Below, one piece after another: positions 1 to 8,729 of a stretch of 64,000 nt of DNA. The number at the start of each line of letters is the position of its first letter. Position 1 is the stretch's first letter. A program made the translations under genes and the position numbers. The stretch is taken from contig CABIWJ010000001.1 in NCBI GenBank assembly GCA_902362455.1, positions 124,001-188,000 on the forward strand. The letters are read 5' to 3'. Origin of the DNA: Eubacteriaceae bacterium. Its GTDB lineage: Bacteria; Bacillota; Clostridia; Lachnospirales; Lachnospiraceae. The notes below the pieces were generated by a model that made no database searches, was not told where the DNA came from, and was given only the letters and a program-made list of their open reading frames with translations.

Positions 1-707
1 ATTATATTCATATTATGTGCCAATTCGCCAAGTTCGTCATTAGTTTTTATATTAAGACGTTTTGAATAATCACCATTTGCAATAAGATGTGTTGAATTAT
101 TAAGATTTGACAATGGTCTAAGTAATAGTTTAACAAGAATGAGCAGGATAAATGCACACAATAATGAAAGACATATACTAAGCAATTTCGCATAATCTAA
201 TTGTGCAGAATATAAATCATAGATTTCTGTAATATCAGTCGATGAAACGAAGATGAATTCCTGTCGCTCTAATGATATATATGATGCAATTATAAGGTAA
301 TGAGAACGACCATTTTTAACTACCTGCTTAGCTGTTTGATTATTAGGTGAAACAGCTTTTAACAGGTCATTACTTATATCAATATTTATATTATTATACA
401 GAAAATCATAGGAAGTATTAAAAAGCGCAACGGAAGTAGTCTCCTTAGAAGATGAGTTGTCAAATATTGATTTCATCACATTTGCAATGTCTTTTGTAGG
501 AAGTAAAACAGAGCCGCTTCTAAGTCGCTCGGCTATAATTCGGTTATTGATATTAGAAATAAGATATTCATGCACGGATAATGTACTTTCTGTCTGTCGT
601 ATCATCGACGATTTAAAATTATTTTTAAGTAGCAGGACACCAAGTGTGCTTACAGCAAGCATTGCAGTAAGCAAAGCCCATAGGAAAATTTTCTGCCAGA
701 GTTTCAT
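1..707 (-). CDS. Sensor histidine kinase, N-terminal part (cut by window edge)
   Basis: The minus-strand frame is open from an ATG at 707 to the left edge (235 codons visible). The protein begins with a membrane segment (residues about 5-27), then a roughly 140-residue extracytoplasmic sensor region, a second membrane segment (about 168-190) and the start of a HAMP linker (RPLSNLNNSTH, then NDELGELAHNMN). The HisKA and ATPase domains must lie outside the window. It lies 104 bp downstream of an OmpR-type response regulator on the same strand, so the two probably form one two-component operon. The signal sensed cannot be predicted. The kinase assignment rests on topology, HAMP and neighbour rather than on a visible catalytic domain. 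Confidence 0.8.
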   Translation of the reverse strand, partial: MKLWQKIFLWALLTAMLAVSTLGVLLLKNNFKSSMIRQTESTLSVHEYLISNINNRIIAERLRSGSVLLPTKDIANVMKSIFDNSSSKETTSVALFNTSYDFLYNNINIDISNDLLKAVSPNNQTAKQVVKNGRSHYLIIASYISLERQEFIFVSSTDITEIYDLYSAQLDYAKLLSICLSLLCAFILLILVKLLLRPLSNLNNSTHLIANGDYSKRLNIKTNDELGELAHNMNI

Positions 708-811
708 AGTTTCTCCAATTCTGTCAAAATTTTATATTAGTTTACATAATGTGTATTAATCTGTTATAAATTAAATATTATATGCATTAGTAATATCACG
801 CATTAGTGGTA

Positions 812-1474
812 TTAAGCATCGGTTTCTTTATTTAAACGGTAACCGAGTTTAGGCAGTGTGACTAATTTAGTCTTAAGATTAAGCTTCTTTCTTAACTGCT
901 GTATGTGAATATCGACAGTTCTGGATTCGCCCTCAAATTCATAGCCCCATATGGTGGAAAGAAGCTGCATTCTGGTGATTGCCACATCAACATGCCTAAT
1001 AAAGAATACTAAGAGTTCAAATTCCTTTGGAGTAAGATTAACATTAACACCATTCTGCTGACAGCTATGTACTGAGGTATCAACTACTATATCTCCGTAT
1101 GTAAGAAGGTGTCCCTCTTTATTATATCTTCTGAGTACGACTTCAATTCTGGCTAAAAGCTCCATCGCTTCAAACGGTTTAACAATATAATCTTCAGCAC
1201 CAAGCTTAAGACCAGTGACCTTATCCATTACGTCCTGTTTAGCTGTAATGAATATAACAGGAGTATCATTTGTTTTCCTGGAAATTATCTGGAAACCATC
1301 CATTCCAGGCAACATTACATCAAGAAGTATAAGGTCAAAAGCATTGGAGTTAATAAGTTCTAATGCCTTAATACCGTCCTGGCAGGACACAGAACTGTAA
1401 CCGCCTATTTCAATAGTAGTCTGAATCATTTTTGCAATATTTATATCATCTTCGACAACGAGTATTCTAATCAT
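812..1474 (-). CDS. OmpR/PhoB-family response regulator
   Basis: A 220-residue two-domain regulator. The receiver domain has the acidic pair (VVEDD), the phospho-acceptor Asp in LILLDVMLPG near residue 53 and the conserved Lys in IVKPF. The C-terminal winged helix has LTPKEFELL and ends in SRTVDIHIQQLRKKL. The frame is open further upstream to 1543, but the ATG at 1474 is preferred because GGGAG lies about 7 nt upstream and the family begins directly with the ILVVEDD strand. It precedes the sensor kinase at 1-707 and is its likely partner. It should bind DNA as a dimer after phosphorylation; targets are unknown. Confidence 0.93.
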   Translation of the reverse strand: MIRILVVEDDINIAKMIQTTIEIGGYSSVSCQDGIKALELINSNAFDLILLDVMLPGMDGFQIISRKTNDTPVIFITAKQDVMDKVTGLKLGAEDYIVKPFEAMELLARIEVVLRRYNKEGHLLTYGDIVVDTSVHSCQQNGVNVNLTPKEFELLVFFIRHVDVAITRMQLLSTIWGYEFEGESRTVDIHIQQLRKKLNLKTKLVTLPKLGYRLNKETDA

Positions 1475-1626
1475 ATGTTTTCTCCCTGTAAATTTTGTAT
1501 AATCATTATTGATTATGTTATAATAAGTATATTTTAAGTTCATTTTGCAAAAAAGTATACTGATTTTTGTAAATAAAATGCAAAATTAACAAATTAGCAT
1601 TAATAAGCAATTGTATCTGTTCGTGT

Positions 1627-1657
1627 ACTTGAATTTTTGTCAAGTAAGTGCTATATT
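1627..1657 (+). promoter_or_regulatory. Promoter of ptb-buk with overlapping inverted repeat
   Basis: TTGAAT (1629-1634), a 17-bp spacer and TATATT (1652-1657) form a plausible sigma-A promoter about 70 bp upstream of ptb. The inverted repeat ACTTGA-N7-TCAAGT (1627-1632 and 1640-1645) overlaps the -35 box, so a repressor bound there would block transcription. The promoter is seen; the operator role is inferred. Confidence 0.5.
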
Positions 1658-1727
1658 ATCCATATTAGTGTGAATATGCAGGCGATATTGTGTAATCACA
1701 AATAAAATTAACGTAAGAGGTGTCATA

Positions 1728-2645
1728 ATGGCTAAAGGATTTGATGAATTAATTTCTAAAGTAAATAGTTGTAGTGTTAAAACTGTTTCAGTTGCGGTTG
1801 CACAAGATGCACCAGTTCTTGAAGCTGTAAAAGCAGCAAAAGAGAGAAACATTGCTAATGCAATTCTTGTTGGTGATGCTGATAAGATTAAAGAGATTGC
1901 AGCAACAATTGATATGGATTTATCTGATTACCAGGTAATTGATGAGAAAGATACAGAGCAGGCAGCACTTAAGGCTGTTGAACTTGTACATAATGGTACA
2001 GCAGATATGTATATGAAAGGATTGATTGATACTAAGTCATTCTTAAAGAGCGTACTTAATAAAGAAGTAGGACTTAGAAATAATCGTCCATTATCACATG
2101 TATGTGTATTTGAGATTGAAGGAATTAATAAGTTATTATTCCTTACAGATGTTGCATTTATGACATATCCAACACTTGAGGATAAAGTACACATTATTGA
2201 AAATACAGTTGAAATCTGTAACGCATGTGGAATTGATATGCCTAAGGTAGCTCCACTTGCAGCAGTTGAGGTAGTTAACCCTAAGATGCCTGTAACTGTT
2301 GAAGCAGCAGAACTTACAAAGATGTGTGAAGAAGGCAAGATTAAAGGTTGTATAGTTGATGGACCATTATCTATGGACCTTGCTATATGTCCTGAAGCAG
2401 CAGCTCATAAGGGCGCTGAGGGCAGAAAAATCGTTGGTGATGCTGATATCTTATTATTCCCAGACATTCATGCAGGAAATCTTGTATACAAGACACTTGT
2501 ACATACAGCTAAGGTTAAGAATGGTAACATCATAACAGGTACAAAAGCACCGGTTATCCTTACATCACGTTCAGATGATTTCGAGACAAAAGTTAATTCA
2601 ATAGCACTTGGTTCAGTTGTAGCAGAGGCTATGAAGAATAAATAA
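1728..2645 (+). CDS. ptb: Phosphate butyryltransferase
   Basis: A 305-residue protein of the phosphate acetyl/butyryltransferase family. It exchanges CoA for phosphate on butyryl-CoA (and often on branched acyl-CoAs), giving the acyl phosphate used by butyrate kinase. The N-terminal VAVAQDAPVLEAVKAA segment, MYMKGLIDTKSFLKSVLN and the C-terminal LLFPDIHAGNLVYKTL stretch are typical, and the length fits Ptb rather than the larger Pta. The ATG at 1728 follows AAGAGGTG. The stop is 48 bp from buk, so the two genes form an operon. Together they make ATP from acyl-CoA in the cytoplasm. Whether the substrate is butyryl-CoA or a branched acyl-CoA cannot be decided here; no other butyrate-pathway gene is in the window. 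Confidence 0.93.
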   Translation: MAKGFDELISKVNSCSVKTVSVAVAQDAPVLEAVKAAKERNIANAILVGDADKIKEIAATIDMDLSDYQVIDEKDTEQAALKAVELVHNGTADMYMKGLIDTKSFLKSVLNKEVGLRNNRPLSHVCVFEIEGINKLLFLTDVAFMTYPTLEDKVHIIENTVEICNACGIDMPKVAPLAAVEVVNPKMPVTVEAAELTKMCEEGKIKGCIVDGPLSMDLAICPEAAAHKGAEGRKIVGDADILLFPDIHAGNLVYKTLVHTAKVKNGNIITGTKAPVILTSRSDDFETKVNSIALGSVVAEAMKNK

Positions 2646-2693
2646 GATTAAATACAATTCAATTTTAAATATTTCAAAAAGGAAGGTAAAGAT

Positions 2694-3758
2694 ATGTCTG
2701 TAAAAAGTTTAATTATTAATCCAGGCTCAACATCAACAAAGATTGGTGTATTCGAAGATGAAACATTATTATTCGAAGAAACATTGAGACATTCTACAGA
2801 AGAAATAGGTCAGTTTGCAACAATAGTTGACCAGAAAGATTTCCGTAAAAATATTATTCTCAATTTATTAAAAGAGAAGAATTTCGATATTAAATCAATA
2901 AATGTAGTAGTAGGTCGTGGTGGACTGCTTAAACCAATTCCAGGTGGTACTTATGAAGTAAGCGACGAATTATTAGAAGATTTAAAGATTGGTAAACAGG
3001 GACAGCACGCTTCTAACTTAGGCGGTATTTTAGCAAGAGAAATCGGAGACGAAATCGGAGTTCCATCTTATATAGTTGACCCGGTTGTTGTTGATGAATT
3101 AAGCCCGGAAGCAAGAATTTCAGGTGTACCTGAGATTCCTCGTATAAGCATTTTCCATGCACTAAACCAGAAAGCTGTAGCTAAGAGATATGCTAAGGAA
3201 AATGATAAGAAATATGAGGACTTAAATCTTATCGTTGTACATATGGGCGGCGGTGTATCAGTTGGCGCTCATAAGAACGGTAAAGTTATAGATGTATTCA
3301 ATGCACTTGACGGAGATGGCGCATTTTCACCTGAAAGAGCAGGTGGTGTTCCGGTTGGTGGACTTATCAGCCTTTGCTTCTCAGGTAAATACACAGAGAA
3401 AGAAGTATATAAGAAATTAGTTGGTAACGGCGGACTTAATGCATATCTTAATACAAATGATATGAGAGATGTAATGAAGATGGCTGAGACAGACGATAAT
3501 GCTAAATTAGTTCGTGATGCATTCATCTATCAGGTAAGCAAAGATATAGGTTCAATGGCCTGCGTATTAAAAGGTAAAGTTGACCAGATAATCGTTACAG
3601 GCGGAATTGCTTATAATGACTTCATTGTTGAGAAATTAAAAGAAGCTTCAGAATGGATTGCACCATTTACAGTATATGGTGGAGAAGATGAACTTCTTGC
3701 ATTAGCTCAGGGTGGTTTACGTGTAGTAAATGGCGAAGAGAAAGCAATGGAATATTAA
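2694..3758 (+). CDS. buk: Butyrate kinase
   Basis: A 354-residue acetate/butyrate kinase family enzyme (ASKHA fold). It converts acyl phosphate plus ADP to the free acid plus ATP. The phosphate-binding start [15 protein letters not shown], the VVGRGG motif, the [15 protein letters not shown] segment and the C-terminal [11 protein letters not shown] stretch are all present, and the length matches Buk rather than AckA (about 400). AAGGAAGG lies 8 nt before the ATG. It follows ptb and is followed by a hairpin, which closes a two-gene operon. A branched-chain fatty-acid kinase role is possible and would fit the nearby ilvE. Confidence 0.93.
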   Translation: MSVKSLIINPGSTSTKIGVFEDETLLFEETLRHSTEEIGQFATIVDQKDFRKNIILNLLKEKNFDIKSINVVVGRGGLLKPIPGGTYEVSDELLEDLKIGKQGQHASNLGGILAREIGDEIGVPSYIVDPVVVDELSPEARISGVPEIPRISIFHALNQKAVAKRYAKENDKKYEDLNLIVVHMGGGVSVGAHKNGKVIDVFNALDGDGAFSPERAGGVPVGGLISLCFSGKYTEKEVYKKLVGNGGLNAYLNTNDMRDVMKMAETDDNAKLVRDAFIYQVSKDIGSMACVLKGKVDQIIVTGGIAYNDFIVEKLKEASEWIAPFTVYGGEDELLALAQGGLRVVNGEEKAMEY

Positions 3759-3790
3759 TCAGAAATTGTAAAAGAGAAGAATATAAATGG

Positions 3791-3830
3791 GTATGGCTGT
3801 CACTGGATTGTGGCAGCCATACTTGTAAAT
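3791..3830 (+). terminator. Terminator-like hairpin after buk
   Basis: GTATGGCTGTCAC (3791-3803) pairs over 13 bp, with one G-U wobble, with GTGGCAGCCATAC (3810-3822) around a six-base loop. The following bases are only moderately T-rich, so termination may be partial. Confidence 0.65.
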
Positions 3831-3982
3831 TAATATTGTAGAAATGTATATTTATATACAGAAAAATTGCATTTATCAGTGCAATTTATTTGTGAAAGTA
3901 TTCGCCCGGGCAAATACAATTTGTAAGTGTTTGAATAGGCAAATGCAATTTAAGACAATTAGTATTATGGAAAGGTTTATAT
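3831..3982. other. Intergenic region with short imperfect repeats
   Basis: Between buk and the HAD gene. AAATTGCA (3864-3871) and TGCAATTT (3880-3887) form an 8-bp inverted repeat, and related CAAATRCAATTT motifs recur near 3911-3923 and 3939-3951. No canonical promoter was recognised. AAAGG about 7 nt before the ATG serves the next gene. Confidence 0.4.
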
Positions 3983-4630
3983 ATGAAATATATCTTATTT
4001 GATTTAGATGGAACGATAACTGATCCTAAAGAGGGAATCACTAAATCTGTTGCGTATTCACTTAAGAAATTCGGCATTGAGGTCGAAGATTTAGATACAC
4101 TTTGTCCATTTATCGGTCCACCGCTTAGCGATTCTTATGAGCAGTTTTATGGTTTTACGCATGAGAAAGCTATGGAGGCTGTTGATGAATACAGAGTATA
4201 TTATAGAAAACAGGGAATATTTGAATGTAAATTATATGATGGAATTAAGGAATTACTTGAACATCTTCATAATGAGGGTAAGAAAGTAATCTTAGCCACT
4301 TCTAAACCTGAAGAGTTCGCGGTGCAGTTATTAGAACATTTTGATATTATTAAATATTTTGATGTGGTAGCAGGAAGTACGATGGACGGAAGCCGCGTGG
4401 AAAAGGCTGACGTAATAAGATATGCGATGAGTAGAATTAAGGAATTCGATGTAAATGATGCAGTTATGATAGGCGACAGAAAGTTCGATTACATCGGCTC
4501 TAAAGAATGTGGTATTCCTTGTATTCTGATAGGATACGGCTATGGCGAAATGGAGGAATTAGAAAATTGTAAGCCATTTGCCATAAAAGAAAGTGTTTTT
4601 GAGCTGCAAAAATTTCTTGACAGTATCTAA
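3983..4630 (+). CDS. HAD-family hydrolase, phosphoglycolate phosphatase-like
   Basis: A 215-residue HAD superfamily phosphatase. Motif I is FDLDGTITD (residues 6-14), giving the nucleophilic and acid/base aspartates. Motif II is ILATSKP near residue 108 and motif IV is MIGDRKFDYIGSK near 163. The helical cap between motifs I and II makes it a C1-cap member like Gph or PpaX. Substrates of this group are small phosphoesters such as phosphoglycolate, pyrophosphate or nucleotides; the exact one cannot be read from sequence. It stands alone between buk and ilvE with its own ribosome binding site. Confidence 0.85.
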   Translation: MKYILFDLDGTITDPKEGITKSVAYSLKKFGIEVEDLDTLCPFIGPPLSDSYEQFYGFTHEKAMEAVDEYRVYYRKQGIFECKLYDGIKELLEHLHNEGKKVILATSKPEEFAVQLLEHFDIIKYFDVVAGSTMDGSRVEKADVIRYAMSRIKEFDVNDAVMIGDRKFDYIGSKECGIPCILIGYGYGEMEELENCKPFAIKESVFELQKFLDSI

Positions 4631-4716
4631 AAGCGGGGGTAAACTTATTTGAAAAAGAATAACGTAAATAGCAATCATAAAAGTATGCTACTGACAGATG
4701 AAAGGAAGTAATTGTC

Positions 4717-5742
4717 ATGGAAAAGAAGAATATTGATTGGTCAAATATTGGATTTGGATACCAGCAGACAGATAAGAGATATGTGTCTAATTACAAAGAT
4801 GGAAAATGGGACGATGGCGAATTGACAAGCGATGCAAACGTTGTAATAAATGAATGTGCAGGTGTATTACAGTACGCTCAGACATGTTTCGAAGGCTTAA
4901 AGGCATATACAACAGAAGATGGACATATTGTATGTTTCCGTCCTGACCTGAATGCAGCTCGTATGGAAGATTCAGCTAAGAGACTTGAGATGCCTGTATT
5001 TCCACAGGATAGATTTGTTGATGCAGTAGTTCAGGTAGTTAAAGCTAATGCAGCATATGTTCCACCATATGGTTCAGGTGCTACATTATATATCAGACCA
5101 TATATGTTCGCAAGTTCACCGGTTATCGGAGTTAAACCTGCTGATGAATATCAGTTCAGAATCTTATGTACTCCTGTTGGACCATATTTCAAAGGTGGTG
5201 CAAAACCAATTACTATTAAGGTAAGTGATTTCGATAGAGCAGCTCCACATGGTACAGGCCATATCAAAGCAGGTCTTAACTATGCAATGAGTTTACACGC
5301 AATCGTAACAGCTCATGAAGAGGGATTCGCAGAGAATATGTACTTAGATGCTGCTACAAGAACTAAAGTTGAAGAGACAGGCGGAGCAAACTTCATATTT
5401 GTTACAAAAGACAATAAGGTTGTTACTCCTAAGTCAAATAGTATTTTACCATCAATCACACGCCGTTCATTAGTATATGTTGCTAAAGAATATTTAGGAC
5501 TTGAAGTTGAAGAACGTGAGGTATTCTTTGATGAAGTTAAAGATTTCGCTGAATGTGGACTTTGTGGTACAGCAGCAGTTATCTCACCAGTAGGTAAGAT
5601 TGTAAACCATGGTGAAGAAATCTGTTTCCCAAGTGGAATGGACGAAATGGGACCTGTTACTAAGAAACTCTATGAGACATTAACAGGTATCCAGATGGGT
5701 AGAATTGAAGCTCCTGAAGGATGGGTTAAAGTAATCGAATAA
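4717..5742 (+). CDS. ilvE: Branched-chain amino acid aminotransferase
   Basis: A 341-residue fold-type IV PLP aminotransferase. It interconverts valine, leucine and isoleucine with their 2-oxo acids using 2-oxoglutarate/glutamate. The PLP lysine lies in GTGHIKAGLNYA near residue 184, and the cofactor-phosphate loop is in ECGLCGTAAVISPVG near residues 287-301. The length and the early QTCFEGLKAY segment match the class II (eukaryote-like) IlvE common in Firmicutes. GAAAGGAAG precedes the ATG. No T-box or attenuator was seen in the 86-bp upstream gap. Confidence 0.93.
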   Translation: MEKKNIDWSNIGFGYQQTDKRYVSNYKDGKWDDGELTSDANVVINECAGVLQYAQTCFEGLKAYTTEDGHIVCFRPDLNAARMEDSAKRLEMPVFPQDRFVDAVVQVVKANAAYVPPYGSGATLYIRPYMFASSPVIGVKPADEYQFRILCTPVGPYFKGGAKPITIKVSDFDRAAPHGTGHIKAGLNYAMSLHAIVTAHEEGFAENMYLDAATRTKVEETGGANFIFVTKDNKVVTPKSNSILPSITRRSLVYVAKEYLGLEVEEREVFFDEVKDFAECGLCGTAAVISPVGKIVNHGEEICFPSGMDEMGPVTKKLYETLTGIQMGRIEAPEGWVKVIE

Positions 5743-5796
5743 TATTCTTTTGAAATTTAATATTATCTGATAAGATAAGTTGAAAATTTATAACTT

Positions 5797-5845
5797 AATA
5801 AGACGTAGGATAGGATTAGTAGTCTGCCTGCGTCTTATTGTTTAC
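5797..5845 (+). terminator. Intrinsic terminator after ilvE
   Basis: AATAAGACGTAGG (5797-5809) pairs with CCTGCGTCTTATT (5827-5839), a 13-bp stem with one wobble, followed by GTTTA. The loop is 17 nt, long for a terminator, but the position just after ilvE supports the call. Confidence 0.7.
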
Positions 5846-5877
5846 TAAGCGTATTAAGAGAGAAATGGAGGTTTTCT

Positions 5878-6462
5878 ATGGATAAAATTAAAGCATTTAA
5901 AGTTGAGAATATCTTAACAGCATTATTATATGTAGCATTAGGAGTAGTTCTTATAATGTTTCCGGAATCAATTGCAAAAACTTTGATATATACAATAGCT
6001 ACAATAGTCATAGCAGTTGGTGTAATTAAAATTATTAGTTATTTCTTAAAGAGAGAGCAGGCAGGTTATTCAAATGCAGGGATTGTATCAGGATTGATTT
6101 TCATTGTAATCGGTCTGTTTATACTTACCTCTACGAAGATAATTATTTCAGTGATACCATTTGTGATGGGAGTATGTATTCTTATCAGTGCTTATTCTAA
6201 ATTACAGTATGTATTACAATTAAGCAAATATACAAATGAGAAGAATAGAGGTATGCTTTTAGCTGCAATAGTTACATTTATTCTAGGAATTGTGTTAATC
6301 TTTAATCCGTTCAGAGCAGCTAAATGGATGATTAGATTAGTTGGAATATGTATTGCCTTTACGGGTGCGTCAGATCTTATAACAGGAATATATTTTTATC
6401 GCAAGATGAGAGATTATATAAAAGATATGGAAGCATTAGAACAGGATTATGTAGAAAAATAA
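5878..6462 (+). CDS. DUF308 (HdeD-like) membrane protein
   Basis: A 194-residue integral membrane protein with about six hydrophobic segments in three pairs and a short charged C-terminal tail (RKMRDYIKDMEALEQDYVEK). The repeated pattern of a helix ending in a glycine-rich turn (ALGVVLIMFPES, VIGLFILTS, ILGIVLIFNP) is characteristic of DUF308. The biochemical function of the family is unknown; Escherichia coli HdeD is linked to acid resistance. A GGAGG sits before the ATG. It appears monocistronic: a terminator lies upstream and a repeat element downstream. Confidence 0.8.
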   Translation: MDKIKAFKVENILTALLYVALGVVLIMFPESIAKTLIYTIATIVIAVGVIKIISYFLKREQAGYSNAGIVSGLIFIVIGLFILTSTKIIISVIPFVMGVCILISAYSKLQYVLQLSKYTNEKNRGMLLAAIVTFILGIVLIFNPFRAAKWMIRLVGICIAFTGASDLITGIYFYRKMRDYIKDMEALEQDYVEK

Positions 6463-6522
6463 ATTTGCGTTCTTGTATTTTCAGACAACATTAGAGACAC
6501 CTTTGTACCTCATAAGAGGAAG

Positions 6523-6660
6523 TAGTGCGAAAAATATTCTGATGTGATTATTTTTCGCATGGCTATTTGTTTCGGAGCGAAAGCAGATAGTTTTTATAGC
6601 AGATGAGAAATCGCCTATGTGAATTTATCATCGCCTCTTCGCAATAAGTCGCTCAGAATT
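6523..6660 (+). repeat. Multi-hairpin repeat element, copy A
   Basis: This copy begins with TAGTGCGAAAAAT and runs to the ribosome binding site of the gene at 6676. Hairpin 1 pairs TGCGAAAAATA with its complement near 6549-6559. Hairpin 2 is CTATTTGTTT against AAGCAGATAG. Hairpin 3 is GATGAGAAAT against ATTTATCATC with one mismatch. A short tail (GCCTCTTCGC, then GTCGC) follows. Other copies lie at 10204, 30940, 42020 and 53519 (minus), with a fragment at 29705. Confidence 0.8.
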
Positions 6661-6675
6661 GGAGATTAGTAAGAG

Positions 6676-7080
6676 ATGAATAAACATATTGAAAAAGCTA
6701 TGGGACTTAGAAATGAAGTGCCTATGATAAATAACTGTTCACAGACTATAATGAGAACATATGCTAAAGAACTGGGACTCGATGAAAATGTAGCTTCTAA
6801 TATCGCCTGTAATTTCGGTGGAGGTATGAAGTGTGGCAGTACGTGTGGTGTTATAACGGCAGGGCTTATGATACTCGGTGCTAAAGGAATAGATTCTCCG
6901 GCAGTAATAGGAGAATTTAGAAGGCGAATCGCAGAAAATCATAATGGAATGACAGACTGCGCAGAGCTTCTCAGGGAAAATGTGAAAAACGGTGGAACTA
7001 AAAAAGTCCATTGTGATAATATGATTAAAGAAGCAATAGATCTGATAGATGAATTAGTTGAACGTGAGGAAAATAAATAG
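6676..7080 (+). CDS. C_GCAxxG_C_C family redox protein
   Basis: A 134-residue protein with the spaced cysteine signature of the C_GCAxxG_C_C family: an early NCSQ cysteine near residue 21, then GGGMKCGSTCGV around residues 48-59, a later cysteine in MTDCAELL and another in KVHCDN. Members are thought to be redox proteins, sometimes near reductases or transporters, but no reaction is established. Here the usual GCA is GST, a conservative variant. Translation starts just behind repeat copy A, whose end carries the GGAGATTAG ribosome binding region. Confidence 0.82.
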   Translation: MNKHIEKAMGLRNEVPMINNCSQTIMRTYAKELGLDENVASNIACNFGGGMKCGSTCGVITAGLMILGAKGIDSPAVIGEFRRRIAENHNGMTDCAELLRENVKNGGTKKVHCDNMIKEAIDLIDELVEREENK

Positions 7081-7191
7081 GGATAATATTGAATAATATG
7101 AAATGGGTGCAAGGGTGTAAGATAAGGGTATTCAGGTAGGACTAATTAGTTTTGATGAATCAGGATATTCATTCAATTGCAGCTATTTTAG

Positions 7192-7494
7192 TTCTACCTT
7201 TTTAATTTTAATTTGATTCTGTTCAAAGCAAGGGCATATCTTGATTTGAAACAGAGAAAAGATAATGGTGAAACAGTAGATTCTAATGATATAAAAAAAC
7301 ACAAAAAAGATGTATTGAGAATTGCCTCTGAACTTATGCTTGAGAAAGTTACAAATCTTCCAAACACTGTAAAAAAAGATATTGATACTTTTATTGATTC
7401 CTTGGAAAAAGAACAATTTGATGATAATTCATTAAGAAATTATGGACTTAAGAATGAGGAAGTTATGGAAGTATTAAAAAGAACATTTTCTTAA
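7192..7494 (+). pseudogene. C-terminal remnant of an AbiEii/AbiGii-like nucleotidyltransferase
   Basis: The frame is open from just after a TAG at 7189-7191 to a TAA at 7492-7494. Its protein (LILFKARAYLDLKQRKDNG, then SNDIKKHKKDVLRIASEL) resembles the C-terminal third of nucleotidyltransferase toxins of the AbiEii/AbiGii family, from memory of that family. There is no good start codon or ribosome binding site, only a TTG at 7213, and the N-terminal catalytic part is missing. A different frame just upstream (about 7136-7215) is also open, as expected for a frameshifted relic. No AbiEi-like partner is nearby. It is probably not functional. Confidence 0.5.
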
Positions 7495-7605
7495 AGAAAT
7501 GTCCAATATTAAAACTATACAGATTTCCACACAAATGGAATGAAAGACAAGAATAATTTCATATTATTTACCACATACTAACTCCAAAGCTAATATGTAA
7601 CAAAA

Positions 7606-7623
7606 AAGGATATTATTATCCTT
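7606..7623 (+). other. Small hairpin upstream of spoVT
   Basis: AAGGATA (7606-7612), loop TTAT and TATCCTT (7617-7623) form a perfect 7-bp hairpin ending about 30 bp before the spoVT start. No T-tract follows, so it is more likely a leader structure than a terminator. Confidence 0.35.
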
Positions 7624-7654
7624 ATCAACAATGGCAATGGAGGAATTATATCTT

Positions 7655-8188
7655 ATGAAGGCAACAGGAATTATTCGTAGAATTGATGATTTGGGAAGAG
7701 TAGTTGTTCCGAAAGAAATAAGAAGAACATTGAAGATAAGAGAGGGCGATCCTCTTGAGATTTTTACCGACAGAGAGGGTGAAATCGTACTTAAGAAATA
7801 TTCTCCAATAGGTGAAATTCGTGAATTTGCGGTGCAATATACAGAAAGCCTTGGAACATATATAAATCATGCAGTCATTATGTCAGATAGAGATATTGTG
7901 GTGGCAGCGACTTCATTTGGCAGGGAACTTATAGATAAGAATCTTTCTAAAGAGTTTGAGGATATACTTGAAAACCGAATGTTAGTCAGGGAGAACACTA
8001 AAGGAATCAGAATTACAGACAATGATGAGAAACGATGCAATAAAGTTATAAAGCCTATAATATGTGAGGGTGATGTCATAGGTGGAATAGCTCTGATGGC
8101 AGGTGGAGAAGATATTAGAATTAGTGATGAAGATGTTAAACTTATTGAGGTAGCTGCTCATTTTATAGGCCGTCAAATGGAGGCTTAA
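7655..8188 (+). CDS. spoVT: Stage V sporulation protein T, transcription factor
   Basis: A 177-residue regulator. The N-terminal swapped-hairpin AbrB DNA-binding domain is MKATGIIRRIDDLGRVVVPKEIRR with the EGDPLEIF strand, and the C-terminal half is a GAF-like domain (about 60-177). SpoVT modulates sigma-G-dependent forespore genes in Bacillus and is conserved in spore-forming Clostridia. The frame opens at 7631, but the ATG at 7655 matches the family start exactly and has GGAGG 10 nt upstream. Length agrees with Bacillus SpoVT (178). It leads into hup and the yabP-yabQ genes, a usual clostridial order. Confidence 0.95.
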   Translation: MKATGIIRRIDDLGRVVVPKEIRRTLKIREGDPLEIFTDREGEIVLKKYSPIGEIREFAVQYTESLGTYINHAVIMSDRDIVVAATSFGRELIDKNLSKEFEDILENRMLVRENTKGIRITDNDEKRCNKVIKPIICEGDVIGGIALMAGGEDIRISDEDVKLIEVAAHFIGRQMEA

Positions 8189-8296
8189 CAGTATTTTTTA
8201 AAATGTAAATACTGTAATATTAACAAAATTTCAATATAAACATTGTTACATTTAAACAATAATGCGTTAACCCCCTAATAAAATGGCGAAAATTTC

Positions 8297-8325
8297 TTGA
8301 CAAAACAACATTAAGAGTTTATAAA
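8297..8325 (+). promoter_or_regulatory. Sigma-A promoter of hup
   Basis: TTGACA (8297-8302), a 17-bp spacer and TATAAA (8320-8325) form a near-consensus promoter. The roughly 95-nt leader holds two small hairpins (AGGCAT/ATGCCT near 8340-8355 and CTTGA/TCAAG near 8372-8388) before a strong GAGGAGGAG. This fits the high expression expected of HU. Confidence 0.75.
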
Positions 8326-8427
8326 TAGACGTGAGGCTTAGGCATAGAGATGCCTGTCCACAATTAAAAAGAAACTTGAATATATCAAGTAAAAGAATAC
8401 TAAGAATAACAGAGGAGGAGTCTATCC

Positions 8428-8703
8428 ATGAACAAAGCTGAATTAGTAGCAGCAATTGCTGAAAAATCTGAATTATCAAAGAAAGATGCTGAAAAAGCAT
8501 TAAAAGCTTTTACAGAAGTAGTAACTGAAGAATTAAAGAAAGGTAACAAGATTCAGTTAGTTGGCTTTGGTACATTCGAAGTAGCTAAGAGAGCAGCTAG
8601 AGAAGGAAGAAACCCACAGACAGGTGAGACAATGAAGATTGCAGCTTCAGTAGCACCTAAATTTAAAGCTGGAGCAGCTTTAAAGAACGAAATCAACAAG
8701 TAA
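8428..8703 (+). CDS. hup: DNA-binding protein HU
   Basis: A 91-residue nucleoid protein of the HU/IHF family. It begins MNKAELVAAIAEKSELSKKDAEKA in shortened form, has the dimer core GNKIQLVGFGTFEV, and the beta-arm RAAREGRNPQTGETMKI with the intercalating proline. It binds DNA without sequence preference as a dimer. The gene has its own promoter, a strong ribosome binding site and a strong terminator. Confidence 0.97.
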   Translation: MNKAELVAAIAEKSELSKKDAEKALKAFTEVVTEELKKGNKIQLVGFGTFEVAKRAAREGRNPQTGETMKIAASVAPKFKAGAALKNEINK

Positions 8704-8729
8704 TTTGAATTTGTGATTTTGAGAGCTTT

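Noticed and set aside
457-759. Plus-strand frame of 100 codons at the left end
   Set aside because: The minus strand carries the sensor kinase with recognisable membrane helices and HAMP; the plus frame is its shadow.
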